NCBI RefSeq assembly: GCF_003710105.1
Contig: NZ_CP033325.1
Location: 3,286,001-3,350,000 of the forward strand
Direction of reading: 5' to 3'
Length of the DNA: 64,000 nucleotides
From: Georgenia faecalis
Lineage (GTDB): Bacteria; Actinomycetota; Actinomycetes; Actinomycetales; Actinomycetaceae
Below the pieces are notes generated by a model. That model did no database searches, had not been told where the DNA came from, and saw only the letters and a program-made list of their open reading frames with translations. Positions 53,111-62,047 of the stretch are shown here, piece after piece (the first letter of the stretch is position 1; every line of letters begins with the position of its first letter). The translations under genes were made by a program, and so were the position numbers.

Positions 53111-53902
53111 GTGCGTGAGTCACTCCTGTTCGGCGCGCTCGCCTCGAGCGCCCTCATCATCGGGGCCGTCGTCGGTGCGCGGTTCACCCTGCCCAAGCGC
53201 CTGCTGGCCGTGCTCCTGTCCTTCGCCGCTGGCTCGCTCATCACGGCGCTCGCCTTCGAGCTCTTCGAGGACGCCTACGAGCACGGCGGGCTCGGGCGGG
53301 CGATCATCGGGCTGCTCGCCGGCGCGATCGTCTTCACGACGCTCAGCGCCCTCCTCGACCGCTGGGCCCAGCCCGGCCGCGGCGCGGTGCCGGCCGACGA
53401 CCACGAGGGCAGCGCCAAGCTCGACACGGACGCCGCGGCGACGGCCGAGGCCCCGAGCTCGGCCTCGGTCAGCGGCGGCGCGGGCCTGGCGCTGCTCGCG
53501 GCGGTGACCCTCGACGGCGTGCCGGAGAACGTCGCCCTCGGCGTCTCCCTGGGCCAGGGCACCGGCGGTATCGCCCTGCTCGCGGCGATCTTCGTCTCCA
53601 ACCTCCCCGAGTCGCTCGTCGGCGCGTCCTCGATGCGCGCCCAGGGCCGCTCGCTGCGCTACATCCTCGGGCTGTGGGGTGCGTGCGCGGTCCTGCTCGT
53701 GCTCGCCGTCGTCGTGGGCGCCGGCCCGCTCTCGGGCAGCGACCCGGCCACCATCTCCCTCCCGCTCGCCTTCGCGGCCGGGGCGGTCATCGCCTCCCTC
53801 GCCGACACCCTCATGCCCGAGGCGTACGAGCACGGCGGGCCGGCCGTCGCGCTGAGCACGGCTGCCGGGTTCGTCCTCTCCTTCGCCCTCTCGCTCCAGT
53901 AG
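53111..53902 (+). CDS. ZIP-family metal transporter
   Basis: Membrane protein of 263 aa with eight predicted helices. ZIP metal-binding helices are visible as LLAAVTLDGVPENVALGVSL and IFVSNLPESLVGASSM; the loop between helices 3 and 4 is low complexity. ZIP proteins import Zn or similar divalent ions. GTG 53111 is my choice; the frame also starts at ATG 53075. Convergent with a VOC gene, 9 bp apart. Confidence 0.85.
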   Translation: MRESLLFGALASSALIIGAVVGARFTLPKRLLAVLLSFAAGSLITALAFELFEDAYEHGGLGRAIIGLLAGAIVFTTLSALLDRWAQPGRGAVPADDHEGSAKLDTDAAATAEAPSSASVSGGAGLALLAAVTLDGVPENVALGVSLGQGTGGIALLAAIFVSNLPESLVGASSMRAQGRSLRYILGLWGACAVLLVLAVVVGAGPLSGSDPATISLPLAFAAGAVIASLADTLMPEAYEHGGPAVALSTAAGFVLSFALSLQ

Positions 53903-53911
53903 CGAACCGCG

Positions 53912-54301
53912 TCAGGGGACGGTCCACCCGGGCAGGGGCGAGCCGACGCGGACGAGGTTGCCGCTGGCGTCCACCAGGGCGAACTCCCGCATGCCGTACG
54001 AGGTGTCGGTCGGCTGCTCGAGCCGGCTCCCGGTGGCCGGGTCCGCCTCGACCCCGGCGCGCCGCCACTGCTCGTGGACGACGTCCGCGTCGTCGACGTA
54101 GACGTAGCAGCTGCCGGCGGTGGCGAGCGGGTCGACGTCGGGCACGGTGATGAAGTGGAGGACGACGTCCCCGCGGCCCACGATGAGGTAGTCCCACTCC
54201 TCGTGCGGCGCCCCGCGGTTCTCGAAGCCCAGGCGCGTGTAGAACGCCAGCGTCTTGGCCAGGTCCGGGCTGGGCAGGATGGGCACCGCGCGCTCGGCCA
54301 T
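53912..54301 (-). CDS. VOC-superfamily (glyoxalase/bleomycin-resistance-like) protein
   Basis: Protein of 129 aa with the paired beta-alpha-beta-beta-beta fold: PILPSPDLAKTLAFYTRLGF, DVVLHFITVPD and MREFALVDASGNLVRVG. The bleomycin-resistance pattern fits, but the ligand is unknown. TACCGT lies 6 nt before the ATG, so the transcript may be leaderless. Confidence 0.83.
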   Translation of the reverse strand: MAERAVPILPSPDLAKTLAFYTRLGFENRGAPHEEWDYLIVGRGDVVLHFITVPDVDPLATAGSCYVYVDDADVVHEQWRRAGVEADPATGSRLEQPTDTSYGMREFALVDASGNLVRVGSPLPGWTVP

Positions 54302-54388
54302 GGCGGCACGGTAGTCGCGTCCGCCACCCCTGACCAGAGCCTCGGCGGCCCGGACGCCTACCGCCCGTTGCCCCCTGTGCCAGGTGCG

Positions 54389-54422
54389 CGAAGGGGGCGG
54401 TGGTCGCCCACCGCCCCCTTCG
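54389..54422 (-). terminator. strong hairpin terminator of the TRAP operon
   Basis: CGAAGGGGGCGGTGG (54389-54403), loop TCGC, then the exact complement (54408-54422): a perfect 15-bp stem 27 bp after the dctM stop. Confidence 0.8.
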
Positions 54423-54448
54423 AAGATCGTCCCGGCCGTGCGCGGGTC

Positions 54449-55765
54449 CTACGGCGCCGCCACGAGCCCCATCACCTCAGGCAGCCACATCGACAGCTGC
54501 GGGACGAACACCACGAGGAAGAGCCCGCCGACGATGGAGAGCAGGAACGGCCACAGCTTGGCGATGACCGGTTCGATCCGGAGCCCGGCCACGCGGGCCC
54601 CCACGAAGAGCACGTTGCCCACCGGTGGGGTGATGACCCCGACGGAGAGGTTGTAGACGATCATCGTGCCGAAGTGCACCGGGTCGATCCCGAACTCCTT
54701 GACGATGGGCAGGAAGATCGGCACGAAGATGAGGATCGCCGGCGTCGGGTCCATGAACGTCCCCACGATGAGCAGGATGACCATCATGAGGATGAGGATG
54801 ACCGTCGGGCTCTCGGTGAAGCCGAGGACGGCGTCGGAGATGACGTCGGGGATCCGGGCGAAGGACATGACGAAGGACAGCGCCGTCGAGACGCCGACGA
54901 GCAGCATGACGATAGCGGTGGTCTGCCCGGCCTCGAGGAGCATCTTCGGCAGGTCCCGGGGGGTGAACCCGCGGTAGAGCATCCCGAGCACGAGGCAGTA
55001 GACGACGGCGATGGCCGCCGACTCCGTGGCGGTGAACCACCCGCCGAGGATGCCGCCGACGACGATGATGATCATCAGCAGCGAGGGCACGGCGCGCCAG
55101 ATCACCGCGAGCGCCTGGGCGAACGTCACCCGCTCGGCGCTCTTCATCTTCCCCGGCTGACGCCGGGAGTAGAGGTAGACGACGATCATGCAGGCGAGGA
55201 CCCACACGAGACCTGGGCCGACGCCGGCCATGAACAGGGCGGCGATCGACGTGCTGGAGACCAGCGAGTACACGATGAAGGTGTTGCTTGGCGGGATGAG
55301 CATGCCGGCCGGGGCGGAGGCGACGTTGACCGCCGCGGAGAACCGGCGGTCATAACCGTCCTGGGCCATGCGCGGGTTCATCACGGTGCCGACGGCGGCC
55401 GCGGCAGCGACCGCCGCCCCGGAGACCGCCCCGAACATGCCGTTGGCGACGACGTTCGTCTGGGCGAGGCCGCCCGGCGCGCGGCCCACGACGACCTTGG
55501 CGGCGTCGATGAGCCGGCCCGCGATCCCGCCGCTGTTCATCAGCACGCCCGCGAGGACGAAGAACGGGATCGCCAGCAGCGGGAAGGAGTTGATCCCCGT
55601 GTACATCCGCTGGGCCGAGGCCAGCACCGCCTGCTCGGCGCCGAGCAGCGGGATGGCGGCGACCAGCGACGTGAGGCCGACGGTGACCGCGATCGGGACG
55701 CTGAGGACGATGCCCAGGGCGATGCCGCCGACCAGGATGAGTCCTGCGAGGGTTGCCGGTTCCAT
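54449..55765 (-). CDS. dctM: TRAP transporter large permease subunit
   Basis: Transport channel of a TRAP (tripartite ATP-independent periplasmic) importer, 438 aa with about twelve helices, driven by an ion gradient. Family signatures: PLLAIPFFVLAGVLMNSGGI, IDAAKVVVGRAPGGLAQTNV, PPSNTFIVYS, TEFGIDPVHFGTMIV-type and VITPPVGNVLFVG. ATG 55765 shares a base with the dctQ stop (TGATG); GTG 55768 is an alternative. Last gene of dctP-dctQ-dctM. Confidence 0.93.
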   Translation of the reverse strand: MEPATLAGLILVGGIALGIVLSVPIAVTVGLTSLVAAIPLLGAEQAVLASAQRMYTGINSFPLLAIPFFVLAGVLMNSGGIAGRLIDAAKVVVGRAPGGLAQTNVVANGMFGAVSGAAVAAAAAVGTVMNPRMAQDGYDRRFSAAVNVASAPAGMLIPPSNTFIVYSLVSSTSIAALFMAGVGPGLVWVLACMIVVYLYSRRQPGKMKSAERVTFAQALAVIWRAVPSLLMIIIVVGGILGGWFTATESAAIAVVYCLVLGMLYRGFTPRDLPKMLLEAGQTTAIVMLLVGVSTALSFVMSFARIPDVISDAVLGFTESPTVILILMMVILLIVGTFMDPTPAILIFVPIFLPIVKEFGIDPVHFGTMIVYNLSVGVITPPVGNVLFVGARVAGLRIEPVIAKLWPFLLSIVGGLFLVVFVPQLSMWLPEVMGLVAAP

Positions 55766-56412
55766 CACGCCTCCCGGCGGTCGTGGGCGGAGGGGTGCGT
55801 GCCGGCGGAGTGGTGCGTGCCCGTGGAGGGGTCCGTGCCCGTGGAGGTGCCGACGTGGTCGGGACCGCCCTCGTCGCGCACGGTGCCGGTCGCGTCGGTG
55901 TGCTCGGCGGCCTCGGCGGGCAGGGCCAGCTCGAGGTACGGCGGCTCCTCCCGGCGGATCATCGCGACGATGAAGTACACGCAGTACAGGGCGATGAGGA
56001 CGCCGGCGACGGGCATCGCGAGGTACATCTGGCCGATGGTGAACGGCAGGGCGCTGAGGTTCTGCCCCCAGGCGCCCTGCGACGCACGCCAGCCGCCCCA
56101 GACGAGGACGACGACGGCGAAGGTGAGGATCAGCGCCTGGACGAGGATCGCCACGACCCGCTCGGCCCGCTCGGGGAGCTTGCGCACGACGAACTCCACG
56201 GCGATGTGGCCGCGGGTGCTGAAGACGTAGGCCGAGGCGAGGAAGCCCAGCCAGACGAAGAGCTGGCGCGCGGCCTCCTCCGACCAGGTGCTGGGCGTCC
56301 CGACGAGCTCACGGCTCGCCACCTGCCACACCACGACGAGCACGAGCACCGCGAAGAGGACGATGGTGAACCACGCCAGCAGGGTGTCGAGCACCTTCTT
56401 GACCGTGTCCAT
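55765..56412 (-). CDS. dctQ: TRAP transporter small permease subunit
   Basis: Four-helix small membrane subunit, 215 aa, with TWSEEAARQLFVWLGFLASA and GHIAVEFVVRKLP, the DctQ core. A disordered Thr/Gly/His-rich tail of about 50 residues follows. AAAGGAGGTGAGGAC is an optimal Shine-Dalgarno before ATG 56412, so the longer frame is rejected. Confidence 0.92.
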   Translation of the reverse strand: MDTVKKVLDTLLAWFTIVLFAVLVLVVVWQVASRELVGTPSTWSEEAARQLFVWLGFLASAYVFSTRGHIAVEFVVRKLPERAERVVAILVQALILTFAVVVLVWGGWRASQGAWGQNLSALPFTIGQMYLAMPVAGVLIALYCVYFIVAMIRREEPPYLELALPAEAAEHTDATGTVRDEGGPDHVGTSTGTDPSTGTHHSAGTHPSAHDRREA

Positions 56413-56471
56413 GTCCTCACCTCCTTTCCTGCCCGCCGAGCGCTGGCGCCCGGCGGGGCGTGTGGGCTCGG

Positions 56472-57497
56472 TTACTCGGCCGCCGCGCGGGCCGCGTCGA
56501 AGAGGGCCTGCTGGCTCTCGTTGGTGATGAACTCCTCGGCGAGCGGCGCGAGGACGGCGTCGAACGCCGCCTCGTCGACCTCGTTGAACGTGGCGCCGCC
56601 GGCCTCCGCCGCGGCGATGGCCTCCTCGGTCGCCGTCATCCACAGCTCCGTGTGCTCCTCGTGGGCGGCGGTCCACGCCTCGTCGAACGCGGCGCGGTCC
56701 TCCTCGGACATCTCGGCGAGCACGTCGGAGTTGATGATGAGGTAGTCGAGCCCGACGAGGTGGTTCGTCTGCGACCAGTGGGGGGCCACCTCGTAGTGGC
56801 GCTGGGTGTGGAAGGAGACCTCGTTGTTCTCGGCGGCGTCGACGACCCCGGACTGCAGGCCGGTGTAGAGCTCGCCGTACGCCATGGGCGTGGCCGAGGC
56901 GCCGAGCGCCTCCGCCATCGCGATGTGGAGGTCGGACTCCTGGACGCGCATCTTCTTGCCGGCGAGGTCGTCGGGCGTCGTCACGGGGCCGAACGTCGTG
57001 TAGACGCTGCGGGCACCCTGGGTGAACCCGCCGAGGACGGTGACGGAGTTCGACTGCTCCAGGGAGGCGTAGAGGTCACCGGTGATCTCGGGGTCGTGGA
57101 TGACGCTCATCTGGTGCTCGACGTCGTCGAAGACCTTGGGGAGGTTGAAGACGACGAAGTCCTCGTTGAGGTTCTCGAGCTGGGGCCCGGAGACGATGGC
57201 CATCTCGACAGAGCCGTCCGAGACGAGCTGGAGGGCCTCGGCCTGGGCGCCGAGCGTCTCGTTGGGGTAGACGTCGATGCTCCAGCGACCGTCGGTGGCC
57301 TCGTCGAGGGTCGACCCGAAGTTCTCGAGGGCGATGAACGAGGGGTGCTCCTCGGTCTGGTTGAGGGCCAGGCGCAGGCTGCGCCCGTCCGCACCGCCAC
57401 CGTCGCCGTCGGCCGCCGTGTCGCCGCCACCGCACGCGGCGAGCACGAGCGCAGACGCCGTCGCCATGGTGAGGATCGTTGCCTTCGTCGGCCTCAT
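56472..57497 (-). CDS. dctP: TRAP transporter substrate-binding lipoprotein
   Basis: Extracellular DctP-family receptor, 341 aa, lipid-anchored at Cys22 (LVLAAC). The carboxylate-binding arginine is in GKKMRVQESDLH and the ligand region in GLQSGVVDAAENNEVSFH. This pocket pattern is common in sugar-acid (uronate/aldonate) receptors, consistent with uxaC and the LarA-like gene nearby, though the ligand is not proven. The start at 57497 puts the signal peptide first; the Shine-Dalgarno is weak. The shared 18-bp operator lies 216 bp upstream. Confidence 0.92.
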   Translation of the reverse strand: MRPTKATILTMATASALVLAACGGGDTAADGDGGGADGRSLRLALNQTEEHPSFIALENFGSTLDEATDGRWSIDVYPNETLGAQAEALQLVSDGSVEMAIVSGPQLENLNEDFVVFNLPKVFDDVEHQMSVIHDPEITGDLYASLEQSNSVTVLGGFTQGARSVYTTFGPVTTPDDLAGKKMRVQESDLHIAMAEALGASATPMAYGELYTGLQSGVVDAAENNEVSFHTQRHYEVAPHWSQTNHLVGLDYLIINSDVLAEMSEEDRAAFDEAWTAAHEEHTELWMTATEEAIAAAEAGGATFNEVDEAAFDAVLAPLAEEFITNESQQALFDAARAAAE

Positions 57498-57712
57498 GGG
57501 TGCTGTCCGTTTCTGCTGTGGTGCACCCCGATCGGGAGTGCACGCGACGGTGGTCCGGGACGCGGGGAACGGCCCGGCTGCCTCACGCGTGGGTGACCGG
57601 GGGGAGGCAGCGACGGCACTGCCGCGCTGCCCACCCCGGGCGATCCCGGTGCGCACGGCTCCGGTTCGCGACAAGGCCGATTCAGCCAGCCTCACGCACC
57701 GCCGTGGTACTC

Positions 57713-57730
57713 GTTGCCATCTGTTGCCAC
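57713..57730 (-). promoter_or_regulatory. shared operator, site 1 (upstream of dctPQM)
   Basis: GTTGCCATCTGTTGCCAC on the plus strand: GTTGCCA repeated after 3 nt (10-bp spacing). It lies in the 287-bp gap between larB and dctP; the rest of that gap shows no gene. Sites 2 and 3 have the same form. Confidence 0.7.
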
Positions 57731-57784
57731 GTCATCGTGTGATCTCCGCGACGCCGGGTGGCCGGCCGTCGCGACGTGGGCAGC

Positions 57785-58459
57785 TCAGGACGCGGCGATC
57801 TGCGCGGCCAGGTGCCCGGCGCCGTACCCGTTGTCGATGTTGACCACGGCCACGCCGGGGGCGCACGCGTTGAGCATGCTCAGCAGCGGCGCGAGGCCGG
57901 AGAAGGCGGCGCCGTACCCCACCGAGGTCGGCACGGCGACGACCGGCGCGGCCACGAGGCCCGCCACGACGCTCGGCAGGGCACCGTCCATGCCCGCGGC
58001 GACGACGACCACCCGGGCGGATCGGAGGAGGTCGAGGCGGGCGAGGACCCGGTGCAGGCCGGCCACCCCGACGTCGACGACGAGCTCCGTGCGCCGACCC
58101 AGGTGCTGCGCCGTGAGCTCGGCCTCGCGCGCCACCGGCAGGTCGGAGGTGCCGGCGCTGACGACGACCACCAGGCCACCGGTGGGCTCGGGGGGCTCCG
58201 GCGGCCAGGCGAGCAGCTGCGCCTCGGGCACGTGCAGGGCGTCGGGCAGGGCGGCCAGCACCGCCGCGGCGTGCGCCGGCGTCGCCCGGGTGAACAGGGC
58301 GCGCGTCCCCGTGCGGCCGATCTCGGCGGCGATGGCGCCGACCTGCTCCGGCGTCTTCGGGCCGCAGAGCACCGCCTCGGGGTAGCCGCGGCGGGCCCCG
58401 CGGTCGAGGTCGAGGTGGGCGACGTCGGGGACCTCGCCCGGCGCGTGGGGCTCGGTCAC
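57785..58459 (-). CDS. larB: nickel-pincer cofactor biosynthesis protein LarB
   Basis: Carboxylase/hydrolase of 224 aa that acts on nicotinate adenine dinucleotide, the first step of the nickel-pincer nucleotide (NPN) cofactor. The C-terminal half resembles PurE: VVVVSAGTSDLPVAREAELT, VVVVAAGMDGALPSVVAGLV and VAVPTSVGYGAAFSGLAPLL. The start overlaps the larE stop (GTGA at 58459). PurE itself lacks the LarB N-terminal region seen here. Confidence 0.92.
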   Translation of the reverse strand: MTEPHAPGEVPDVAHLDLDRGARRGYPEAVLCGPKTPEQVGAIAAEIGRTGTRALFTRATPAHAAAVLAALPDALHVPEAQLLAWPPEPPEPTGGLVVVVSAGTSDLPVAREAELTAQHLGRRTELVVDVGVAGLHRVLARLDLLRSARVVVVAAGMDGALPSVVAGLVAAPVVAVPTSVGYGAAFSGLAPLLSMLNACAPGVAVVNIDNGYGAGHLAAQIAAS

Positions 58460-59295
58460 GGCCGGACCGCGACGAGCGGGAGGGTGAAGGCGCCGGACTG
58501 GATGCCGCGCAGGTCGAGGGCGACGAACCGGAAGCCGGCGGCGCTCACCGCGGCGTGGACCTCGTCGTGGAGCGCGGCGGCGCGCGCGATGTCCTCGGCG
58601 GGCAGCTCCAGGCGGGCCACCTCCCCGTGGTGGCGGACCCGGCAGTCGGCGAAGCCCAGCCGGCGCACCGCCGCCTCCGCCACGTCCACCTGGCGCAGCT
58701 TCGCCGGGGTGACCTCCTCGAAGTGGGGGATGCGCGAGGCGAGGCAGGGGGCGGCCGGCTTGTCCGCCACCGGCAGGTCGAGCGAGCGCGCGACGGCCCG
58801 CACCATCGCCTTGGTCAGGCCCGCGTCGGCGAGGGGGCGCAGGACCGCGTGGTCGGTCGCCGCCTGGGCCCCCGGGCGGTCGGGGCGGAGGGCGTCGTCG
58901 GCGTTCTCGCCGTAGGCGACGGCGACGAGGCCGAGCTCGGCGACGAGCTCGTCCGAGATCCGCGCGAAGAGCTCGTCCTTGCAGTGGAAGCACCGGTCGG
59001 GGCCGTTGGCCCGGTAGGCCGCCACGTCCCCCTCATGGGTGGTGACCTCGACGACCCGCGCGCCGATGGTCGCCGCCGTGGCGTGCGCGGCCCGGCGCTC
59101 GTCGGTGGCGAGCGAGGGCGAGACGCCGAGGATCGCCACGACGTTCTCGGCGCCGAGCGCGCGGACCGCGAGCGCGAGGAGCGTGGCCGAGTCGACACCC
59201 CCGGAGTACGCCACCCCCAGCGGCGCTCGGCCGGCGAGGAGGGCGCCGACGCGGGCCGCGGCGGCCTGCGTGTCGGCGGGGAGATCGTGCGTCAC
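58456..59295 (-). CDS. larE: ATP-dependent sulfur insertase LarE (sacrificial type)
   Basis: Inserts sulfur into the pyridinium dicarboxylate precursor during NPN cofactor synthesis, 279 aa. PP-loop SGGVDSATLL (Ser31) adenylates the substrate. Cys184 in APCLASRIPHF matches the single Cys176 of L. plantarum LarE that gives up its own sulfur, and CFHCKDELF is typical. GTG 59295 follows AGAGGA; an ATG near 59331 would add 12 residues. Coupled to larB. The third maturation gene, larC (nickel insertion), is not in the window. Confidence 0.93.
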   Translation of the reverse strand: MTHDLPADTQAAAARVGALLAGRAPLGVAYSGGVDSATLLALAVRALGAENVVAILGVSPSLATDERRAAHATAATIGARVVEVTTHEGDVAAYRANGPDRCFHCKDELFARISDELVAELGLVAVAYGENADDALRPDRPGAQAATDHAVLRPLADAGLTKAMVRAVARSLDLPVADKPAAPCLASRIPHFEEVTPAKLRQVDVAEAAVRRLGFADCRVRHHGEVARLELPAEDIARAAALHDEVHAAVSAAGFRFVALDLRGIQSGAFTLPLVAVRP

Positions 59296-59360
59296 GGGGG
59301 GTCCTCTCGTGGGGGCCGGTGGGACCATCATGCCCCGGCTCCGTCCCGCCACCTCCTCGG

Positions 59361-59378
59361 GTTGCCACTGGTTGCCAT
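59361..59378. promoter_or_regulatory. shared operator, site 2 (between larE and the LacI gene)
   Basis: GTTGCCACTGGTTGCCAT, the same direct repeat with 10-bp spacing. It lies 66 bp upstream of larE and 32 bp upstream of the LacI start, so one site could serve both divergent transcripts. Confidence 0.72.
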
Positions 59379-59409
59379 GCGCGCCCGGCACCGCATACGG
59401 TCCCCGACC

Positions 59410-60432
59410 ATGGGGCCACAACCCGACGGTGCGCCCCGGCGCGTGACCATCTACGACGTCGCCCGGGAGGCCGGGGTCGCCGCCTCCACGGTCTCGCGGG
59501 CCCTCACCCGCCCGGGGCGCGTCAACGCAACGACGGCGGAGCACGTGCGCGCGACCGCCGAGCGGCTGGGCTACCAGGCCGGGGCCCGGCACGGGTCGGC
59601 GGCGGCCGGCGGCACCCGCCTCCTCGGGGTCGTGGTGCCGGACCTCACCAACCCCCTGTTCGCCCAGGTCGTGCGGGGGGCCGAGCTCGCCGCCGCCGAG
59701 CACGGCTACACGCTGCTCACCGTCGACGGCCAGGAGTCCGAGGACCGCGAGCGCGCCGTGGTCGACCGGATCCTCGGCTCCGTGGAGGGCGTCATCCTCA
59801 CCGGCCCGCGCATGTCGGAGGCGGGGATCCGCGCGGTCGCCAAGCGCCGGCCCACCGTGGTGCTCAACCGCGTGGTGCGGGGCCAGCCCTGCGTGCTCAC
59901 CGACAGCGCGCGCGGGACCCGCCGCGCCGCGGAGCACCTCGGCTCCCTCGGGCACCAGCGGATCACCTACCTCGCCGGCCCGGAGGCCTCCTGGGCGGAC
60001 GCCGTCCGGTGGCGGGCGCTGCGCGAGGCCGCGCTCGAGCTCGAGCTGCGGGCGCGCCGCGTCGGGCCGGTGGCGCCCACGGTCGCCGGCGGGGAGCAGG
60101 CGGCGCGGTTGTGGGCGCAGCGCCCCACCAGCGCCGTCCTCGCCTACAACGACCTCATCGCCATCGGCTTCGTCCGCGGCGTGCGGGCGATGGGGCTGCG
60201 GGTACCCGCCAACGTCAGCGTCGTGGGCTTCGACAACACCGACCTCGGGGCGCTCGGGCACCCCGCCCTCACGAGCGTGGCCAGCCCGCAGCAGGGCCTG
60301 GGCACGGCGGCCGCGCGTAACCTCGTCGCCATGCTGGCCGGCGCCCGGCCCACGGCGGAGCCCCTGCTCCTGCCCGTCAAGCTCGTCGTCCGGGACACCA
60401 CCGCCCGACGCCGGGGAGAGCCGTTCGGCTGA
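59410..60432 (+). CDS. LacI-family transcriptional regulator
   Basis: Repressor of 340 aa with an N-terminal LacI helix-turn-helix (TIYDVAREAGVAASTVSRAL) and a periplasmic-binding-protein-like effector domain (LLGVVVPDLTNPLFAQVV, SVVGFDNTDLGALGHPALTS). TACGGT lies 8 nt before ATG 59410. It stands at the centre of the TRAP/lar/uxaC locus and has a copy of the repeated operator in its own promoter, so it is the likely regulator of all three sites, with a sugar acid as probable effector. Confidence 0.92.
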   Translation: MGPQPDGAPRRVTIYDVAREAGVAASTVSRALTRPGRVNATTAEHVRATAERLGYQAGARHGSAAAGGTRLLGVVVPDLTNPLFAQVVRGAELAAAEHGYTLLTVDGQESEDRERAVVDRILGSVEGVILTGPRMSEAGIRAVAKRRPTVVLNRVVRGQPCVLTDSARGTRRAAEHLGSLGHQRITYLAGPEASWADAVRWRALREAALELELRARRVGPVAPTVAGGEQAARLWAQRPTSAVLAYNDLIAIGFVRGVRAMGLRVPANVSVVGFDNTDLGALGHPALTSVASPQQGLGTAAARNLVAMLAGARPTAEPLLLPVKLVVRDTTARRRGEPFG

Positions 60433-60518
60433 GCCCCGGCACGGGCGTGGTGCTGCTCCGGCGGTACGTTCGCCCTAGGGTCGGGCAGGAACCCGGCACC
60501 GCAGACCTGGAGGAAACC

Positions 60519-61988
60519 ATGTCCGACGTAGACACCACACCCGCCGCGACCGCCGCCCCGGCGACCGCCCAGGTAGGGGTGGCCGGCCTCGCCGTCATGG
60601 GCCGCAACCTGGCCCGCAACCTCGCCCACCACGGCTACGCCGTCGCGCTGTACAACCGCACCCAGACGCGCACGGACGACCTCGTCGCGCAGTACGGCAG
60701 CGAGGGCACGTTCGTGCCGTCGACCTCCCTCGAGGAGTTCGTCACGAGCCTGGAGCGGCCCCGCCGGATCATCATCATGGTCCAGGCCGGCGCCCCGACG
60801 GACGCCGTCATCGACGCCCTCGTCCCGCTCCTCGAGGAGGGCGACATCGTCGTCGACGGCGGCAACGCGCACTACGAGGACACCCGCCGGCGCGAGGCGG
60901 CGCTGCGCGAGCACGGCCTCCACTTCGTCGGTGCCGGCATCTCCGGCGGCGAGGAGGGCGCCCTCAACGGCCCGTCGATCATGCCGGGCGGGTCCCGTGA
61001 GGCGTACGCGGCGCTCGGGCCCATCCTCGAGGACATCTCCGCCAAGTACGACGGCGAGCCCTGCTGCGCCTACATGGGCACCGACGGCGCCGGCCACTTC
61101 GTCAAGATGATCCACAACGGCATCGAGTACGCCGACATGCAGTTCATCTCCGAGGCGTACGACGTCCTGCGGGCCGCCGGCATGGCGCCGACGGAGATCG
61201 CCGGGGTCTTCCAGGAGTGGAACACCGGGGACCTGGACTCCTACCTCATCGAGATCACCTCCGAGGTCCTCGCCCACGTCGACGCCGAGACGGGCAAGCC
61301 GCTCGTCGACGTCGTCGTCGACGCCGCGGAGCAGAAGGGCACCGGCCGCTGGACGGTGCAGACCGCCCTGGAGCTCGGCGTCCCGGTCAACGCCATCGCC
61401 GAGTCGGTCTTCGCGCGCTCGACCTCGGGTCACCCCGAGCTGCGTGCCGCCGCCCGCGCCGCGCTCTCCGGGCCGACGGGCGAGCCCGTCAAGGTCGACA
61501 TGGGCGAGCTCGTCGACGACGTCCGCGACGCCCTGTGGGCGTCCAAGGTCGTCGCCTACTCCCAGGGCCTGGACCAGATCCGCACGGCCAGCCAGGCCTA
61601 CGGCTGGGACGTCGACATCGCCGAGGTCGCGAAGATCTGGCGCGCGGGCTGCATCATCCGGGCGCGCCTGCTCGAGCGGATCCGCTCCGAGTACGCGGCC
61701 CAGAACCTCGTCACGCTGCTCGCGGCGCCCAGCGTCTCCGCCGACCTCGCCACGGCCCAGGACGGCTGGCGACGCGTCGTCGCCCACGCGGTCGCCGCCG
61801 GCCTGCCGGTGCCCGGCTTCTCCGCGGCGCTCGCGTACTACGACACCGTCCGCGCGGAGCGGCTGCCCGCGGCGCTGCTCCAGGGCCTGCGCGACTTCTT
61901 CGGCGCGCACACCTACCGGCGGATCGACCGCGAGGGCGCCTTCCACACCGACTGGTCGGGCGACCGCGGCGAGATCCCCATGCGCTGA
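60519..61988 (+). CDS. gnd: 6-phosphogluconate dehydrogenase (NADP-type, decarboxylating)
   Basis: Oxidises 6-phosphogluconate to ribulose 5-phosphate and CO2 in the pentose phosphate pathway, 489 aa. Rossmann motif VAGLAVMGRNLARNLA; catalytic GISGGEEGALNGPSIMPGG; HFVKMIHNGIEYADMQ with the active-site Lys/His/Asn; C-terminal GRGTGRWT-type KGTGRWTVQTALELG. GGAGGAAACC precedes ATG 60519; TAGGGT is about 40 bp upstream. There is no copy of the lar-type operator here, so it may be constitutive. Confidence 0.95.
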   Translation: MSDVDTTPAATAAPATAQVGVAGLAVMGRNLARNLAHHGYAVALYNRTQTRTDDLVAQYGSEGTFVPSTSLEEFVTSLERPRRIIIMVQAGAPTDAVIDALVPLLEEGDIVVDGGNAHYEDTRRREAALREHGLHFVGAGISGGEEGALNGPSIMPGGSREAYAALGPILEDISAKYDGEPCCAYMGTDGAGHFVKMIHNGIEYADMQFISEAYDVLRAAGMAPTEIAGVFQEWNTGDLDSYLIEITSEVLAHVDAETGKPLVDVVVDAAEQKGTGRWTVQTALELGVPVNAIAESVFARSTSGHPELRAAARAALSGPTGEPVKVDMGELVDDVRDALWASKVVAYSQGLDQIRTASQAYGWDVDIAEVAKIWRAGCIIRARLLERIRSEYAAQNLVTLLAAPSVSADLATAQDGWRRVVAHAVAAGLPVPGFSAALAYYDTVRAERLPAALLQGLRDFFGAHTYRRIDREGAFHTDWSGDRGEIPMR

Positions 61989-62001
61989 CCCGCACCGCGC
62001 A

Positions 62002-62034
62002 GGAGGGGCGCTGGCGCGGCGCCGGTGCCCCTCC
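62002..62034. terminator. bidirectional hairpin between gnd and the LarA-like gene
   Basis: GGAGGGGC (62002-62009) pairs with GCCCCTCC (62027-62034) in the 59-bp convergent gap. Confidence 0.6.
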
Positions 62035-62047
62035 CGCGTCCCCGCGG

